Positions 62,758 through 64,000 of a DNA stretch of 64,000 bases are shown piece after piece. Position 1 is the stretch's first letter; each line of letters opens with the position of its first letter. A program made the translations under genes and the position numbers. The notes beneath the pieces are model-generated. The model was not told the origin of the DNA. It made no database searches and saw only the letters and a list, made by a program, of their open reading frames with translations. Source of the DNA: Halobaculum halobium (GTDB lineage: Archaea > Halobacteriota > Halobacteria > Halobacteriales > Haloferacaceae); the NCBI RefSeq assembly GCF_030127145.1, contig NZ_CP126158.1:930001-994000 (forward strand), written 5' to 3'.

Positions 62758-63468
62758 ATGAAGGTCGCACTCGTCACCGTCGGCGACGAACTCCTCGCGG
62801 GCGACACCGCGAACACGAACGCCTCGTGGCTCAGCGAACGGCTCACCGCCAGCGGCGTCGCCGTCGAGCGCGTGACGACCGTCCCCGACCGCGTCGACGA
62901 CATCGCGGGCGTCGTCGGGGAGTACCGCGACGCCTACGACGCGGTGCTGGTCACCGGCGGCGTCGGTCCGACGCACGACGACGTGACGATGGACGGCGTC
63001 GCCGCCGCCGTCGGCGCCGACCTCGCGGCCAACGACGAGGCCCTCGCGTACCTCACCGAGCACGGCGGCTACGCGGCCGAGGACCTCACTGAAGGGACCA
63101 CGCACCTCCCGGCGGGCGCACGCGTCATCCACAACGAGGAGGGCGTCGCGCCGGGCTGTGTGATCGATTCGGTGTACGTGTTCCCCGGCGTTCCCGTCGA
63201 GATGAAACCGATGTTCGAGTCGGTGGCCGCGGAGTTCACCGGCGACGAACCGCACACGGCCGTCGTCGAGACCGATGAACCCGAATCGCGTCTGCTCGAC
63301 CGGCTCGCGACGGTGCGCGAGCGGTACGACGTCGCGGTCGGCTCCTACCCCGGCGACACAGTCCGGGTGAAGTTCACGGGCACCGACGAGGCGCTCGTCA
63401 CCGACGCCGCCGACTGGTTCCGCGAGCGCGTCGAGACGGCGGAGTCGCCGCCGGCGGCCGAGGACTGA
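62758..63468 (+). CDS. MoaB/CinA-like molybdopterin-binding domain protein
   Basis: 236 residues. The MoCF-binding fold shows VALVTVGDELLAGDTANTNA at the start, VLVTGGVGPTHDDVT, and the late VFPGVPVEMKPMFE. It corresponds to the N-terminal domain of CinA (nicotinamide-nucleotide/ADP-ribose pyrophosphatase) without the C-terminal amidase. Role uncertain: cofactor repair is possible given nnr elsewhere in the window. Single gene. Confidence 0.88.
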   Translation: MKVALVTVGDELLAGDTANTNASWLSERLTASGVAVERVTTVPDRVDDIAGVVGEYRDAYDAVLVTGGVGPTHDDVTMDGVAAAVGADLAANDEALAYLTEHGGYAAEDLTEGTTHLPAGARVIHNEEGVAPGCVIDSVYVFPGVPVEMKPMFESVAAEFTGDEPHTAVVETDEPESRLLDRLATVRERYDVAVGSYPGDTVRVKFTGTDEALVTDAADWFRERVETAESPPAAED

Positions 63469-63566
63469 GTGAGAGGCGAGAGTCTCCGGATCGCGGAGTT
63501 GCCGATGCCGTCACGGTCGCGACGCGACGCGTCGGGGCGGCGCTACTGGGTCGGATTCGGCTCAGC

Positions 63567-63695
63567 TTAGCGGTAGAGGTACGCGAGCCAAACGGCGACG
63601 ACCACGATACTCACGACCAGCACGACCGACGCGGTCAGCGTCGTCGGGAGCGCGACCTCGGACCCGGATTCGGCGGCAAGCGGAAGCGGATTCAT
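63567..63695 (-). CDS. 42-residue single-helix membrane peptide
   Basis: ATG 63695 to TAA 63567. After an acidic N-terminal stretch (NPLPLAAESGSEVALP) it has one membrane helix (ASVVLVVSIVVVAVWLAYLY) ending in Arg. Such short membrane proteins are common small haloarchaeal genes. Function unknown. Confidence 0.55.
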   Translation of the reverse strand: MNPLPLAAESGSEVALPTTLTASVVLVVSIVVVAVWLAYLYR

Positions 63696-63831
63696 GCGCG
63701 GGAGTGGGACCGAACGCCGTATAAACGTGTATATCCCGGGCAGCGACGCCGCCGGCTGGGGACGAATCGAGACGGGTGGAGATGCGATGTGACGAGGTGA
63801 GCCGAGATGCGAGGAGAGGAGACGGCGCGGC

Positions 63832-64000
63832 TCAGTCGTCGGTCGCGGCGGGGGCCGACGCCGGGTCGTAGCGGTCCGCGATGGCGTCGAGCGCCTCGTG
63901 GTGGCGGGTCGTGTGCGGCGCCGTCAGCGGCGACACGGAGATGCGGCCCTCGACGACGGCGCGCCGGTCGGTGCCGACCGGGTCGGGGATGTCGCCCGAC
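63832..64000 (-). CDS. surE: 5'/3'-nucleotidase SurE, C-terminal end (5' cut by window)
   Basis: Fifty-five codons end at TGA 63832. The sequence DIPDPVGTDRRAVVEGRISV, then SPLTAPHTTRHHEALDAI, is the SurE C-terminus (DxxAVxxGxISVTPL type). SurE dephosphorylates nucleoside monophosphates. The remainder lies beyond the window. Confidence 0.82.
   Translation of the reverse strand, partial: SGDIPDPVGTDRRAVVEGRISVSPLTAPHTTRHHEALDAIADRYDPASAPAATDD

Noticed and set aside
1-64000. CRISPR arrays, insertion sequences or prophage genes
   Set aside because: I saw no regularly spaced direct repeats, transposase motifs or phage structural genes anywhere in the window.

Overview
The window is a stretch of haloarchaeal chromosome (class Halobacteria). 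The evidence is very high G+C with G/C-rich third codon positions, acidic proteins, many promoters with a TATA-like box about 27 bp before the start codon (leaderless mRNAs), an intron-bearing tRNA-Trp, and typical archaeal genes (SBDS, TFS, aTrm56, RNase P component 4, a CDC48-type AAA ATPase, an Orc/Cdc6 relative). I see no CRISPR array, insertion sequence or prophage. It reads as core chromosome with small accessory modules.

1-9.5 kb: a truncated nuclease gene, an acyl-CoA synthetase (MenE-like), an acyl-CoA dehydrogenase, a frameshifted nnr followed by moaC, the ribosome-maturation factor SBDS, a FUN14 protein and the GTPase HflX, whose 5' end also looks frameshifted. 9.4-19.4 kb: housekeeping genes including an inositol-phosphatase family protein, thioredoxin, a riboflavin/F420-pathway reductase, an S10-like protein, a Nudix hydrolase, a DUF5787 protein, enoyl-CoA hydratase, TFS, tRNA methyltransferase Trm56 and two SDR enzymes. 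19.2-20.5 kb: a 33-codon gene with a duplicated promoter element, a possible decayed small gene, and a DUF2797 protein.

20.6-23.0 kb holds a photosensory pair: a two-helix transducer overlapping a sensory rhodopsin by four bases. The rhodopsin resembles SRI but lacks the SRI histidine in helix F. 23-37 kb carries an HhH-MutS protein, a ribbon-helix-helix regulator, MFS and DMT transporters, an RNase P/YhbY/MscS operon, an amidase, a second acyl-CoA dehydrogenase, a squalene/phytoene synthase, a thioredoxin-like protein, and an Lrp regulator coupled to an aminotransferase. 37-50 kb carries a HalX response regulator, IMP dehydrogenase, haloarchaeal membrane and zinc-ribbon proteins, tRNA-Trp with an intron that encodes a C/D guide RNA, a secreted fasciclin protein, a CDC48-type ATPase, UspA and isoleucyl-tRNA synthetase.

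50.8-54.0 kb is an arsenic-resistance island: arsR1-arsC, an unknown 91-residue gene, and arsR2-ACR3. Each transcription unit has an inverted repeat over its promoter. The unknown gene and arsR2 share one operator type, which makes the unknown gene a candidate new member of the arsenic response. 54.0-62.6 kb is the glycerol regulon: glpA, glpB and glpC on the minus strand, glpK and a membrane protein on the plus strand, and an Orc/Cdc6-like ATPase between them. The glpK promoter carries a palindromic site and a leader hairpin. The window ends with a CinA/MoaB-like protein, a 42-residue membrane peptide and the 3' end of surE.

Two reading-frame breaks in otherwise well-preserved genes (nnr, hflX), and one of the proposed lesions near 19.5 kb, are explained by one base gained or lost in a run of G. 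That pattern points to assembly or sequencing indels as much as to true mutation.
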